Shown one piece after another: positions 18,158 to 26,918 of a stretch of DNA of 50,641 nucleotides. Every line of letters begins with the position of its first letter. Position 1 is the first letter of the stretch. Made by a program: the position numbers and the translations under genes. The stretch comes from an uncultured Pirellulales bacterium (lineage in GTDB: Bacteria; Planctomycetota; Planctomycetia; Pirellulales; Thermoguttaceae): positions 1 through 50,641 of the forward strand of contig CALLPE010000048.1 in NCBI GenBank assembly GCA_938015445.1, in the 5' to 3' direction. The notes below the pieces were generated by a model. It searched no databases and had not been told where the DNA came from. It worked only from the letters and a program-made list of their open reading frames with translations.

Positions 18158-18597
18158 GATTGTACGCTCGCTTCTATACAGTCGAGGCCCCATTTACGCC
18201 GGGAAGCTGTTCGGCAACGTCGCCGCGGCCGGTTCGACGGCTGATGGTGGCTTCGGCCACGTAATACCGCGCCGGGCCAACACCGCGCGACCAACGCTTG
18301 TCAGACACAGTCTCCAGTACAGCGGCCAGCAGCTCTGCCACATGGCAGTCGAATGCAGTGCCTGTGACCTCTGCGAGCCGAATACACCGGCTCTGGCATT
18401 TCCAACCCAAATACAGTATAGTTGCTGCATGAGGGTGCCCGTCAATCGCAGGTTCGCCTGCCATTGGCCTTATTGAAGCTCACCGACCATGCTGATGAAA
18501 AAGCCGCTGACCTCGCCTCTCGGAACAGCGCCGCTGCTGCGACGAGCGCTGCGCGCCAACGTGAAAACGCCCTTGATCCCGCCGCTCGGAACTGCTG
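18158..18597. other. Gene-free divergent region
   Basis: This 440-bp stretch lies between the divergent CYTH and thioredoxin-fold genes. I saw no ORF with protein-like composition and no clear promoter. CTCGGAAC occurs twice (near 18515 and 18584), the second near the thioredoxin start. Confidence 0.45.
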
Positions 18598-19236
18598 ATG
18601 CGACTTATACGATATAGTCGGCCTAGTCCCTCGGGCGATAAAACCCAGCGGGTTTTCAATTCTCCCCGATGGTTGCGCAATCCGTGGCTGATCTTGCTGG
18701 CAGCCATCGGCTGTGTATTGGTCGCAGTCCAGTTTCGTGGTTTTGCATTTCCGGGACGGCAGCCGGCGCCTGGTCCCCGGCTGAGCGCCTTACGTCTGCA
18801 AGGACTGACTGGGGGACCCGCGGCGGTCAGCCTCAGCGACCTAAAGGGGCGAGTCGCCGTGCTGCATCTGTGGAGTCCAAACAATGCGCTGTGCCGCATG
18901 CAGCTTTCGTATATCGCCGACTTGCAGCACCAGTTACGCAGCAATAGCGACGTGACGATCCTGCCGGTCTGTTACGGCAAACATCCTGGGGAAGACCTCG
19001 CAGTGCTGTATTATGAGACGCGACTGTTCTTGCAGCAGGCGAACATCAACATGCTTTGTTACGTCGACCCGGACGGCACGACGCGCAAAGCGGCCACGCA
19101 GGCAGTCGGCACCGAAGAGCTTCCGCTGACGCTAGTTCTGGACCGCCAGGGCTTTGTCCGCCGCTACTTTATTGGGTTCCGGCCGGGCGACCATGAACAA
19201 CTCAGGCAATTGCTCCTCCAGCTTGCCAGTCAGTAG
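18598..19236 (+). CDS. Membrane-anchored thioredoxin-fold (AhpC/TSA-Redoxin) protein lacking CxxC
   Basis: This is a 212-residue protein with one N-terminal membrane anchor (WLILLAAIGCVLVAVQF) and a thioredoxin-like domain (about 60-205). The family's WxxxCxxC site is replaced by LWSPNNALCRMQ: the first Cys is Asn and only the second Cys remains. The cis-Pro segment (EELPLTLVLDRQGFVRRYF) and the C-terminal helix are kept. The fold suggests a periplasmic TlpA/ResA-like protein, but a disulfide reductase needs both cysteines, so the chemistry must differ or be absent. Its ribosome site is weak. Tandem repeats start at its TAG codon. Confidence 0.8.
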   Translation: MRLIRYSRPSPSGDKTQRVFNSPRWLRNPWLILLAAIGCVLVAVQFRGFAFPGRQPAPGPRLSALRLQGLTGGPAAVSLSDLKGRVAVLHLWSPNNALCRMQLSYIADLQHQLRSNSDVTILPVCYGKHPGEDLAVLYYETRLFLQQANINMLCYVDPDGTTRKAATQAVGTEELPLTLVLDRQGFVRRYFIGFRPGDHEQLRQLLLQLASQ

Positions 19237-19304
19237 CCAGGCGAGCCATACCATAGCCGAATCAGTAACCTAGTCGGATCACTAGCCAAGCCGAACCTCC
19301 AGCC
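19234..19304 (+). repeat. Stop-codon-anchored 17-bp tandem repeats
   Basis: Four consecutive units follow: 19234-19253 (20 bp, diverged), 19254-19270, 19271-19287 and 19288-19304 (17 bp each; pattern TAGYCGRATCA-TARCC with variants). The first three begin TAG, the first being the stop codon of the thioredoxin-like gene. The starts are offset by 20 and 37 bases, so TAG occurs in all three frames. Confidence 0.7.
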
Positions 19305-19702
19305 CAAAAATCGAAGTTAACAAATGCTTTAGGAAAGCGATGGGGGCTAGCTTCTGCCGCTTCGCTGGCGGACTGCTCATGAACCACTCGCCTACAAACC
19401 GTTGCCGCAGCAGAAGTGCCACACCTAGGCCTGCTGGTTGCCATTTCAGAAGTTCCACAGCCGGGCCAGCTCGCCGCAATTATTGTCTTACCCGACGAAT
19501 CGCCGCTTCAGGCCACGCTTATGGTTCTGCTCCGGCCTGAGGTCATGCCTGCCACCTGCGGGGCATAGCCAGCAGCGCGCAACAGCCCGGCACAGTGCAG
19601 AGCGATTGCGAACAGAACGGCACAGAGCAAACGACGCAGCGCATCGTCTAGGACGATGGTTAGCCTTGCGGGACACTAGATGCGCGCGTCGGCACCCCCG
19701 GG
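19305..19702. other. Gene-free convergent region
   Basis: No credible gene was found. It holds a hairpin near 19642-19658 downstream of def. A short degenerate duplication of CTGTGCCG-like sequence occurs on the minus strand downstream of def but is not convincing. Confidence 0.4.
19642..19658 (-). terminator. Hairpin downstream of def
   Basis: CATCGTC and GACGATG form a perfect 7-bp stem with a 3-base loop (TAG on the plus strand) about 45 bases after the def stop. No T-tract follows, so a Rho-independent terminator is only possible. Confidence 0.35.
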
Positions 19703-20284
19703 TTACGCTCGGAGCATTTCCAATTGCCGCAGCCGGGCAGCGATTTGCTTGTCGTCGGGGATCAGCCCTTGGCGGCGTTGACCGGCAAACTCCAACTCCA
19801 ATTCGGCCAGCTCTTGCTTTATCGACAGCAGTGCGCCGGGCGACATACGATCGATGAACAGCACGCCGTCGAGGTGGTCGTATTCGTGCTGGACAGCGCG
19901 GGCCGTCAGACCCTGAAATTCGCAAGTGACCTCATTGCCCTCCAGATTGTATGCCACCACCGTCACCTGGTTTGGCCTACGAACCGGCGCAAAAATATCG
20001 GGGAAGCTTAAGCAGCCCTCTTCGTCCTCTTGGCTGCCGCTGCGTCGCAGGATCACCGGATTTATGAAGACCATCTGCTGGTCTGTGGCGGCCGGGTCGC
20101 CTGATGGGTTGAGAACGAACAGCCGGTACGGCAAATCTACCTGATTGGCCGACAGCCCGATGCCCTTATGCGCGTACATCAGCTCGAACATCCGCTGGAC
20201 GATCGACCTCAGCTCGGCATCTACCCGCGCGAGCGGCTTGCACTTGTAGCGCAATGCGGGATGTGGGTACTTGACGATTCGCAC
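19703..20284 (-). CDS. def: Peptide deformylase
   Basis: This is a 193-residue cytoplasmic metalloenzyme that removes the formyl group from nascent N-terminal Met. The three PDF motifs are present: GIGLSANQ (41-48; Ser replaces the usual Ala of GxGxAAxQ), EGCLSFP with metal ligand Cys91, and QHEYDHLDG with His133, catalytic Glu134 and His137. A GTG start at 20284 is chosen because GGAG lies about 7 bases upstream and the protein begins at the usual family position (VKYPHPALR). The C-terminal 40 residues are a charged helix. The gene lies downstream of ftsK with a 390-bp gap and is separate from the fmt/def operon arrangement seen in many bacteria. Confidence 0.96.
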   Translation of the reverse strand: MRIVKYPHPALRYKCKPLARVDAELRSIVQRMFELMYAHKGIGLSANQVDLPYRLFVLNPSGDPAATDQQMVFINPVILRRSGSQEDEEGCLSFPDIFAPVRRPNQVTVVAYNLEGNEVTCEFQGLTARAVQHEYDHLDGVLFIDRMSPGALLSIKQELAELELEFAGQRRQGLIPDDKQIAARLRQLEMLRA

Positions 20285-20399
20285 GTGACGCTCCGCGACA
20301 ATTCACCACACTTCAGCATCTGCCAGCGATGCAATAAATGTGCCTGAAACGCAAAAACAAGCTTCAATCCGATTATAAAATACTACGATTTTCTGCCAG

Positions 20400-20495
20400 G
20401 CGAGAAAAGCGCACTTGTGCCACGCGGTCAGAACGCGATTGTGCGAGGAACGAAACACACACTTCCCCCAGGCGAAAAATCGCAGTGGCGCGGAC
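20400..20495. repeat. Degenerate 24-bp-period repeats (weak)
   Basis: Four 24-bp segments (20400, 20424, 20448, 20472) can be aligned with about 14-15 of 24 identities between neighbours. Shared parts are GCGAGAAA- and CTTGTGCCA-like elements. This is near the limit of recognition by eye and may be compositional. Confidence 0.3.
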
Positions 20496-20600
20496 AACCA
20501 GTGCGGCGCGGGCAGACGCGACAGAAACCATGAGAAACGCGCTGTCCCCTCCTACGTAGCGCACCCGACTCGTACATTGGTGTAGCTAAAGCAACAATCC

Positions 20601-20630
20601 TCCCGATTTTTCGGGAAGCGGCCGCCGCTT
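20601..20630 (-). terminator. Double hairpin downstream of ftsK
   Basis: TCCCGA/TCGGGA with a four-base loop (20601-20616) adjoins a near-perfect palindrome AAGCGGC-C-GCCGCTT (20616-20630). They lie 45-75 bases after the ftsK stop. On the plus strand the palindrome is followed by TTTT; on the gene's strand there is no T-tract. Termination is a plausible but unproven role. Confidence 0.4.
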
Positions 20631-20674
20631 TTAACCCTAACTCCACACACCGCCCGAGACGGCAGGGCACGATG

Positions 20675-23635
20675 TTAACCTTTTTCGGGCTGCTCAAGTG
20701 CTTCGTTTGGGCCAGCGGGGGCTTCGGCTTCAGATGCGCTCGGCGCGCGATGGCCGTACTTGTGGCTGATCAAATCAGCTTGTTCCCGCGAGTGATGCTC
20801 TTCATCGAAACGCTTGCCGGCGCCGGGCCGGATGGAAACGTCGAGCATGTCGTCCGGTTGTGCGGCGGCCGGAGCACTGCCTTTGCCGCTGGACTTATTG
20901 TGCTTGGCGCGGGAAGCGACATGCGCTCTGCCGGCGAGGCTTGCTTCGTCGGCAGTGGTCGGTTTGTCGCTGGTGTCGGCTTGCTCAGCGATGCTCGCCC
21001 TGCTGCTGCCCGCCGGTTCAGCCACTCCGGCGACGTATGGGGGCGCATCGTCGTCGCCTTCTTGCTGGTCATCGTGGGGATGACGATCCGGCCGTAAGCT
21101 GCGGATGGTAATAGCACTGTTGCCGGCGGCTCGGTCGGCCATGTCGTCGAAAAGCGCCGAACCGTGGAATGCCTGGAGGGAAGTTCCCGATTTCGGCACC
21201 GCCAGCACCGGAAGCCGCTGAGCCGAAAAACCGCCCGACCCGGCCGGACGCGACTGGTTGCGCTGAAGTTGCGGAATCGGCTCGTGTTGTCGGTCGGCTG
21301 TGCGGCGCCGCTGCCGCCATTGCTCCAGCGTGAGCAGGACTTCACGGGCCTGCGAACCGTTGTACGGACCGACGATGCCATCTTCGGCCATGTAGTCGAT
21401 CAGCCGGGCGGCCCTGCCGTAGCCGATTCCCAGCGCGCGCTGCAAAAGCGATACGCTGCCGCGTCCTTCGCGGATCACGATCTCCACGGCGTCTTCGTAC
21501 AGTTCGTCGCGAATGGTACTGGCCTGCGTTTCGCCGTCCGGCTGGTTGACTTCGAGTTGTACCAGTTCGCTGACGAACTGCGGCTGGCTGGTGGCCACCG
21601 CGGCGATGACGCGGTTGATCTCCTCGTCGGCCAGATATGTGCCCTGGCCGCGGATCAGCGTGCTGGTGCCTGGCCAGAGGAAAAGCATATCGCCGTTGCC
21701 CAGCAGACGTTCTGCTCCCATCTCGTCGAGCACCACTCGGCTATCGGTGCGGCTGGCCACCTGAAAGCAGATGCGAGCCGGCAAATTGGACTTGATTAGA
21801 CCGGTGATCACATCCACGGTGGGTTTCTGCGTGGCTAATACCAGGTGGATACCCACTGCCCGGCTCTTCTGCGCCAAACGGATGATGTGCCCTTCGACCT
21901 CCTTAGCAGCGGTCATCATCAGATCGGCCAGCTCGTCGGCCACGATGACTACGTATGGCAAATGGGTGGGAATTTGGCTGCGTTCTTCCTCGGTGGTAGG
22001 TTGGAGCCGCTCCATCAGCTCCTCCTCGCCCAACTGGTTGTAAACGCTGATGTGTCGCACGCCAGCCCGGGCCAAAAGCTGATAACGCTCTTCCATCTGC
22101 TCCACCGCCCAAGCCAGAATGGCCTCCGCCTTGCGCATGTCGGTTACCACCGGATGCATCAGATGCGGCAGCGAGCGGTACGGGCTGAGTTCGACCATTT
22201 TCGGGTCGATCAGTAGCAGGCGGACTTCATCCGGGCGGCGGGTCATGATTATCGATACGATGATGGAGTTCAAGCACACGCTCTTTCCCGTGCCCGTCCG
22301 ACCGGCGATCAGCAAGTGCGGTAATCCCGACAAATCCACCACCAGCGGCGCGCCGGCCACATCCTTTCCCAGGAATAAGGGGATGCGCATTTTCGCCGCC
22401 CGCTGAGCCCCTTCTTCCATTACTTCGCGTAGCCGCACGAGCTGGCGCTGGTTGTTCGGCACCTCGATGCCCACGGTGTTCTTGCCCGGTATCGGGGCAA
22501 CGATTCGCACGCTGGGAACGCGCAGGCTGATAGCCAGATCGTCGGCCAGGGCGGTGATCTTGCTCAGACGCAGGCCGGCCTCCAGTTCCACTTCGAATTG
22601 TGCGATCACCGGGCCGGTCTGAATCTCCACCACGCGGACATGGTAGCCGAAATCGGCGAAGGTCTTTTCCAAGATCATCGCCTTGCGGCGCACTTCTTTC
22701 TCGTGCTCCTCGAAAGCAATCGAAGTACCGGGCTGGAGCAGCTCGATGCTGGGTAGCTCGTACTCGGCTGGTTCGGCGGCGTCAAGGGAACTGTCCAGTT
22801 GGACGGCAGGCGGGGAAGTTTTTTCGCTGGCTGGGTCTGGCTCGGCAACTCGCGGAGCAACGACCTTCGGCCTGCCGTTGCCGCCCCGCGGTTTGCCTCG
22901 GGGAGCAGTTTCCCGTTGGGCATCTTGTTCGGTCGGCAGCCGCCTGGCCGCCTGAGGCTCCGAGTTGGGGGGCACTACCCGCACGGCAGCAACGGTGGAA
23001 ACGTTCGGCTCGGCGGTGTGGTCGGTCGGCGACTCGGCCGCGGAAAGTTTGTACGAGTAAGCGCCGAGGACTTGCAAAACCGCTCGGCCCAGGCCGACCA
23101 ACGGTTTAGCAATCGTCCAGTTCAACACCCGCAACATCAAATAGTCGGTACACAGCAGCAGTCCGCCCAGCAACACGGCGCTGGCGATGATGTACGCGCC
23201 GACGCTGGCGAAGTGCAATTCCAGCAGCCCCCGACCGGCAGCGCCCAGATAGCCTCCTGCCCCGATCACCGGCCCGGGCGAAAGCCACGGCACGGCCAGC
23301 GCAGCCAGCGTGGTGAAACCCCACAGCGAAAGCAGCCAACCGCTCAGGCGAAGCAGCGGATGGCTTATCGGACGTCGAGCAAGGAGCATTACGTCCAGCG
23401 CGGCCAGCCACACCACCAGATAGTACGCTCCAAGCCCCAGACCTTCCAGCAATTGCCTCGCGGCCACTGCGCCGGCCCGCCCACAAAGGTTTGTAACGGT
23501 ATCGCGGGGTGGATAAACGAGATTGCTGGGTGGATCGGCCGGATCGTAGCTGGCTAGCGATGCGCCTAAAAAGACCACCAGCGCAAGCAGCCCCAGCGCT
23601 ACCAGATCCAATTTCAGATTGGCTTGGAATTGCAT
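20675..23635 (-). CDS. ftsK: FtsK/SpoIIIE-type DNA translocase with long C-terminal extension
   Basis: This is a 986-residue inner-membrane and septal protein that pumps DNA during chromosome segregation. The ATG at 23635 gives MQFQANLKLDLVALGLLALV; an upstream GTG adds 13 Arg-rich residues. Four N-terminal membrane helices (about 15-180) precede a Pro/Ala-rich linker. The motor carries Walker A GRTGTGKS (near 443) with Walker B LLLIDPKMVEL, VIVADELADLM and the GLIKSNLPARICFQV block. The winged-helix gamma domain (SLLQRALGIGYGRAARLID) lies near 740-770. About 210 residues then follow, rich in Ala, Asp, Ser and His, with no family similarity. The usual FtsK ends soon after gamma, so the tail is unusual. 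Hairpins lie downstream. Confidence 0.94.
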   Translation of the reverse strand: MQFQANLKLDLVALGLLALVVFLGASLASYDPADPPSNLVYPPRDTVTNLCGRAGAVAARQLLEGLGLGAYYLVVWLAALDVMLLARRPISHPLLRLSGWLLSLWGFTTLAALAVPWLSPGPVIGAGGYLGAAGRGLLELHFASVGAYIIASAVLLGGLLLCTDYLMLRVLNWTIAKPLVGLGRAVLQVLGAYSYKLSAAESPTDHTAEPNVSTVAAVRVVPPNSEPQAARRLPTEQDAQRETAPRGKPRGGNGRPKVVAPRVAEPDPASEKTSPPAVQLDSSLDAAEPAEYELPSIELLQPGTSIAFEEHEKEVRRKAMILEKTFADFGYHVRVVEIQTGPVIAQFEVELEAGLRLSKITALADDLAISLRVPSVRIVAPIPGKNTVGIEVPNNQRQLVRLREVMEEGAQRAAKMRIPLFLGKDVAGAPLVVDLSGLPHLLIAGRTGTGKSVCLNSIIVSIIMTRRPDEVRLLLIDPKMVELSPYRSLPHLMHPVVTDMRKAEAILAWAVEQMEERYQLLARAGVRHISVYNQLGEEELMERLQPTTEEERSQIPTHLPYVVIVADELADLMMTAAKEVEGHIIRLAQKSRAVGIHLVLATQKPTVDVITGLIKSNLPARICFQVASRTDSRVVLDEMGAERLLGNGDMLFLWPGTSTLIRGQGTYLADEEINRVIAAVATSQPQFVSELVQLEVNQPDGETQASTIRDELYEDAVEIVIREGRGSVSLLQRALGIGYGRAARLIDYMAEDGIVGPYNGSQAREVLLTLEQWRQRRRTADRQHEPIPQLQRNQSRPAGSGGFSAQRLPVLAVPKSGTSLQAFHGSALFDDMADRAAGNSAITIRSLRPDRHPHDDQQEGDDDAPPYVAGVAEPAGSSRASIAEQADTSDKPTTADEASLAGRAHVASRAKHNKSSGKGSAPAAAQPDDMLDVSIRPGAGKRFDEEHHSREQADLISHKYGHRAPSASEAEAPAGPNEALEQPEKG

Positions 23636-24111
23636 TAGACGCCTGCGGCGTGGGCGGCCGGCCACTCGATGCACCGGTGTTCGATCGATGTACTGGGCGC
23701 GTCCGTGCCCGGCAAACCGTGCGTCCTCGTTTTAGCTATCGGCGCAGGCCTCGGTCGCACATCAACCCCATGCTGACCCGTGCACATTGTTTGCCTGCTG
23801 CGTACGCCGCGCACGATCGGCGCTGGTGATGCGACCGGCAAAGCGCATCGGGTTTGGGTGATGCAGCCGTTATAGAACTATCAACCGAAACATCCCTGTT
23901 TGCCTTACCGGAAAAGCCTTTGCCAAATGTCCAAGAGCGGACGTGATATTTGGGCTCTTGCCGGCCATCGCGGGGTTTTCGCTTAGTACCACATGCCATT
24001 GGCAAGACCTGAATAGCGCAAATGCACTACCTCTTGGCACGTGCTTTGCGAGCCAGTGGTGTAACGATTGCACTCTTGGCAATCGCCCCGCGCGTTTGCG
24101 CCGTACTTGTT
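23636..24111. other. Gene-free gap upstream of ftsK
   Basis: This 476-bp gap lies between the large secreted protein gene and ftsK, both on the minus strand. No gene was found. It must hold the ftsK promoter, but I cannot pick hexamers with confidence. Confidence 0.45.
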
Positions 24112-26661
24112 TCACCACTTACCGCCCACGACCAGCAGCAGTTCATCGGCCCGACGCGGCGGGAAAAGTTGCCGGGCCCGATCGACCTCGCCTTGCAGCA
24201 AGACGGTCTTGGTCTCCAAGTCGTACAGCCGAAACGGCAGCTTGCCCGGCGGAAAGTTTTCCAGGTGGATCACAAACGGCGGCGGAGGTCCCGGCCGGAC
24301 CACTGGGGCGCGCTGCGGCTTCGGGCCGGTCAGGAAAAATACATCATCAGCATGGATGTACGCCAACAGCAGGCGGCGGTCTTCGCTCCAAGAATAATTG
24401 GCCGAGTAGCCCATCGGCAGCCGCATAGGCATTTCCGCCTTCAGCTTCTCCGGCAGCGGGCCGCTCTGCAAAGCGAACTTCAATTCGCCCGGCCATTTGT
24501 CTGCGTCCAAAACCAGCACCGCGTCCGTTGGGGCTGGTTCATCCTTCAGCAGCAGGGCGTACTCCAGCGGCAGACGGCTTAGCTCGCGCTGCCAATGGTG
24601 AAGCACTTCCCAGTCTTGGCCTACGCGCAACAGTAGTTTGGGTTGGGCGAACCGCTTGTTCCAGTCCACCGCTTTACGCACTGCTTCGAACACCGTTCGC
24701 TCGTCCTCGACCACGCGCTCTTCCCAACTGAACAGAATCGGGCAGCGATAGACCAGCCCCGTGTACACCGTCTGCCGCACGCGGCGGCGGTAGCGCTCAA
24801 TGTCGGTCGGCGCGCCCATAAACCCCCAAAACAACCCCTCGGCTAGAAAAATATCTCCCTTGGCGCCGACCTTGAATTGCACGGCAATGTGTTCCGGCTC
24901 CAGCAGGTCGATCGGATACGTGCGCATCCCGCCAAGCACCGGCTTCCATCCGGCACGCCGATAGTAGTTGGGGTCTTTGGGATACGGCTTGGGAATATGA
25001 TGGGGTTCGCACACGAAAAGCTGGCCTGGGGCGTGTTTGGCCATCACCTCGGCGACGTGATTGACGAACTGCATTCCACAATCGGGGTCGCCTTCGCCAG
25101 CGGCACTCAGGCTGGCCAGCGCAGTATCTTCGCCAAACAGGGTTGCGAAGTCGCGCAAGTAGCCCCCGAAGAGTTTGTAGAAATTCGAGTCGGGCTTGGT
25201 GTAATCCTCGCGCTGATAGCCAGCCTCCAAGTACTGCGCATACGGCATGCTCTGCTTGCCGAGCGGATAGTGGCTTAAGGCGAAGTGGACCCACAGCCCG
25301 TTGCGGCGAGCGGCCGAGAGCACTTCGGCAAGCTGCTCGGCGCCGTGAGGTGCTATCCGTCCGCCGGCGTCCAACCGCTCCCAGATCCACCAGCCCTGGC
25401 AAAGATGCACCAGCGACCAGCCGCATCGTTTCAGATAAGCAAAATCGGCCGCCAGTTCAGCCGGCGTAAGCGATTCCCAGGCATGATACCCGTACTGCGG
25501 CCCGCCGTGGTTGAAATACTGCCCCTCGTGCTGCTGGCCGCAAACGGCCTCCCATTGCGACTGACCGTGTACAAGGCTTTCGCGCGGCGTGCCGATCCAC
25601 TTGAACATCGGGTAGCCGCGGTACGAGCCGGTCAGCGGGCCGACGGGGCGTCCTTGGCGAGTAAGCAGTTTAAGCTGCGGATCGTAGCCGAAAAACTCGC
25701 CGTCGGTCACACAAAGCCGTACCTGGACGGCAAGCGGCTTGCGCGTTTTGTCGCGGAACATCGCCCGCACCGTCGCCATGTGTTCTCCCACCGCTAGACC
25801 CGGTACCCGGCCTCCAAACACACCTTCGCCCACCGGCGACAAAACTGTGGTGCGGCCGCCGACGCCGACAGTCACGGCCACCGCATCGCTGCCGAGCCGA
25901 ACGGCCGACTCGTCCACTACCACGGCGTAAAGCGGCACGCCTTCGCGCTGCGCCCGCGCTTGCGTGCAAACAGTCGGCAACGAAGCGACGACCGCCGCAC
26001 TGCCCAGCAGACGCAACCGAAAGGTGGTGCGCGCCTGTTCGCCGGGCGCCTCGGTACGCACAGCCACGAAGAAATGCAACTCAGCAAACTGCTTCCGATA
26101 ACCCTTGGAGCGATACAATTCCAACAAATTGACCGCTATTTTTCCCGGCTGCTGCTGCCACGGGCTGGAGTACATCGGCGGCCCGCTTCGCCCCTTGACC
26201 ACCACCAGCAACTGCCACGGGTGAGTGCACTCGCGTACTTCTAGCTCGGCCGTGGGAAATTGCTCGATGGGAAACTGCAACGGCGGCAGGGCAACGTGAT
26301 CCCAGTCGGTCGCTTTGTCGCGCTTGATGAAACCGGTGAACTCCTCGTCGGTGTCTTCCAGCAGATTGGCTTTGCTGGTGTACCAACGGGAAACTTGCTT
26401 GCTGCCGGTCAGGAGCAGCGGCGACTGGCTACAATAGCTCAACACGGCCCCTTCCAAGCCGTCGGCGGCATCTAGCCACCTCATTGCCCGATTGAACACC
26501 CACGGTTCCGACATCCCGTGATACGGATACTTCTTGCCCTGACGGACGAAGTACACGTTGCCCCCGTCGTAGTCGGAGACCGAGAAATACTCCACCGCCG
26601 GTGCTAGTTGCGGCTGGGCCAGCGTCGCCGCGGCGCACAGCATGAAGGCCACAGCTTGCAT
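24112..26661 (-). CDS. Large secreted protein with TIM-barrel glycosidase-like region
   Basis: This is an 849-residue exported protein. I use the ATG at 26661 because AAAGGA lies about 9 bases upstream and the start opens a signal peptide (MQAVAFMLCAAATLAQPQLA). The N-terminal 350 residues are beta-rich, with an Ig-like module near ALYAVVVDESAVRLG and VAVTVGVGGRTTVLS. Residues about 390-720 look like an alpha/beta barrel: FAYLKRCGWSLVHLCQGWWI, AEQLAEVLSAARRNGLWVHF and GQLFVCEPHHIPKPYPKDP. A sugar-hydrolase-like role in planctomycete polysaccharide use is inference; I cannot assign a GH family or catalytic residues. The C-terminus has a small beta domain. It is downstream of truB with a 257-bp gap. 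Confidence 0.68.
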   Translation of the reverse strand: MQAVAFMLCAAATLAQPQLAPAVEYFSVSDYDGGNVYFVRQGKKYPYHGMSEPWVFNRAMRWLDAADGLEGAVLSYCSQSPLLLTGSKQVSRWYTSKANLLEDTDEEFTGFIKRDKATDWDHVALPPLQFPIEQFPTAELEVRECTHPWQLLVVVKGRSGPPMYSSPWQQQPGKIAVNLLELYRSKGYRKQFAELHFFVAVRTEAPGEQARTTFRLRLLGSAAVVASLPTVCTQARAQREGVPLYAVVVDESAVRLGSDAVAVTVGVGGRTTVLSPVGEGVFGGRVPGLAVGEHMATVRAMFRDKTRKPLAVQVRLCVTDGEFFGYDPQLKLLTRQGRPVGPLTGSYRGYPMFKWIGTPRESLVHGQSQWEAVCGQQHEGQYFNHGGPQYGYHAWESLTPAELAADFAYLKRCGWSLVHLCQGWWIWERLDAGGRIAPHGAEQLAEVLSAARRNGLWVHFALSHYPLGKQSMPYAQYLEAGYQREDYTKPDSNFYKLFGGYLRDFATLFGEDTALASLSAAGEGDPDCGMQFVNHVAEVMAKHAPGQLFVCEPHHIPKPYPKDPNYYRRAGWKPVLGGMRTYPIDLLEPEHIAVQFKVGAKGDIFLAEGLFWGFMGAPTDIERYRRRVRQTVYTGLVYRCPILFSWEERVVEDERTVFEAVRKAVDWNKRFAQPKLLLRVGQDWEVLHHWQRELSRLPLEYALLLKDEPAPTDAVLVLDADKWPGELKFALQSGPLPEKLKAEMPMRLPMGYSANYSWSEDRRLLLAYIHADDVFFLTGPKPQRAPVVRPGPPPPFVIHLENFPPGKLPFRLYDLETKTVLLQGEVDRARQLFPPRRADELLLVVGGKW

Positions 26662-26805
26662 AAGGGTGTTCCTTTTGACGGTCGGGAAGTGAGAAAACGC
26701 TTCGGTTGCCTGCAAATCCGAAGAGCAAGTCCGAAGATACATCCGGTAAAGCTGCGCCTGGCAGAATCGCAAACCGACCTGCCGCCCCGCCGACATCGGA
26801 CGCTC

Positions 26806-26811
26806 ATTATA
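26806..26811 (-). promoter_or_regulatory. Possible -10 element upstream of the large secreted protein gene
   Basis: TATAAT reads on the minus strand at 26811-26806, 145 bases before the start at 26661. No matching -35 is evident, but a GTAC-centred imperfect palindrome (near 26810-26833) sits just upstream. Weak evidence. Confidence 0.3.
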
Positions 26812-26918
26812 TCGTATCAGCGTACGGTATATCGCTGCTTTTTTTTGAGGATTCTTTCTGTCGGCTTTTGTTAATCTTGCTGCGTAATTAGATGGCGTTC
26901 TACGCACCGGCAAAACTC

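Larger units (their letters stand above)
20285..20674. other. Gene-free region upstream of def
   Basis: This region between ftsK and def holds weak 24-bp-period repeats (20400-20495) and two adjacent hairpins (20601-20630) close to the ftsK stop. No ORF with protein character was found. Confidence 0.45.

Noticed and set aside
20338..20559. Small plus-strand ORF between def and ftsK
   Set aside because: It is Arg/Thr-rich with no ribosome site or family pattern; it more likely reflects the degenerate repeats in that region.
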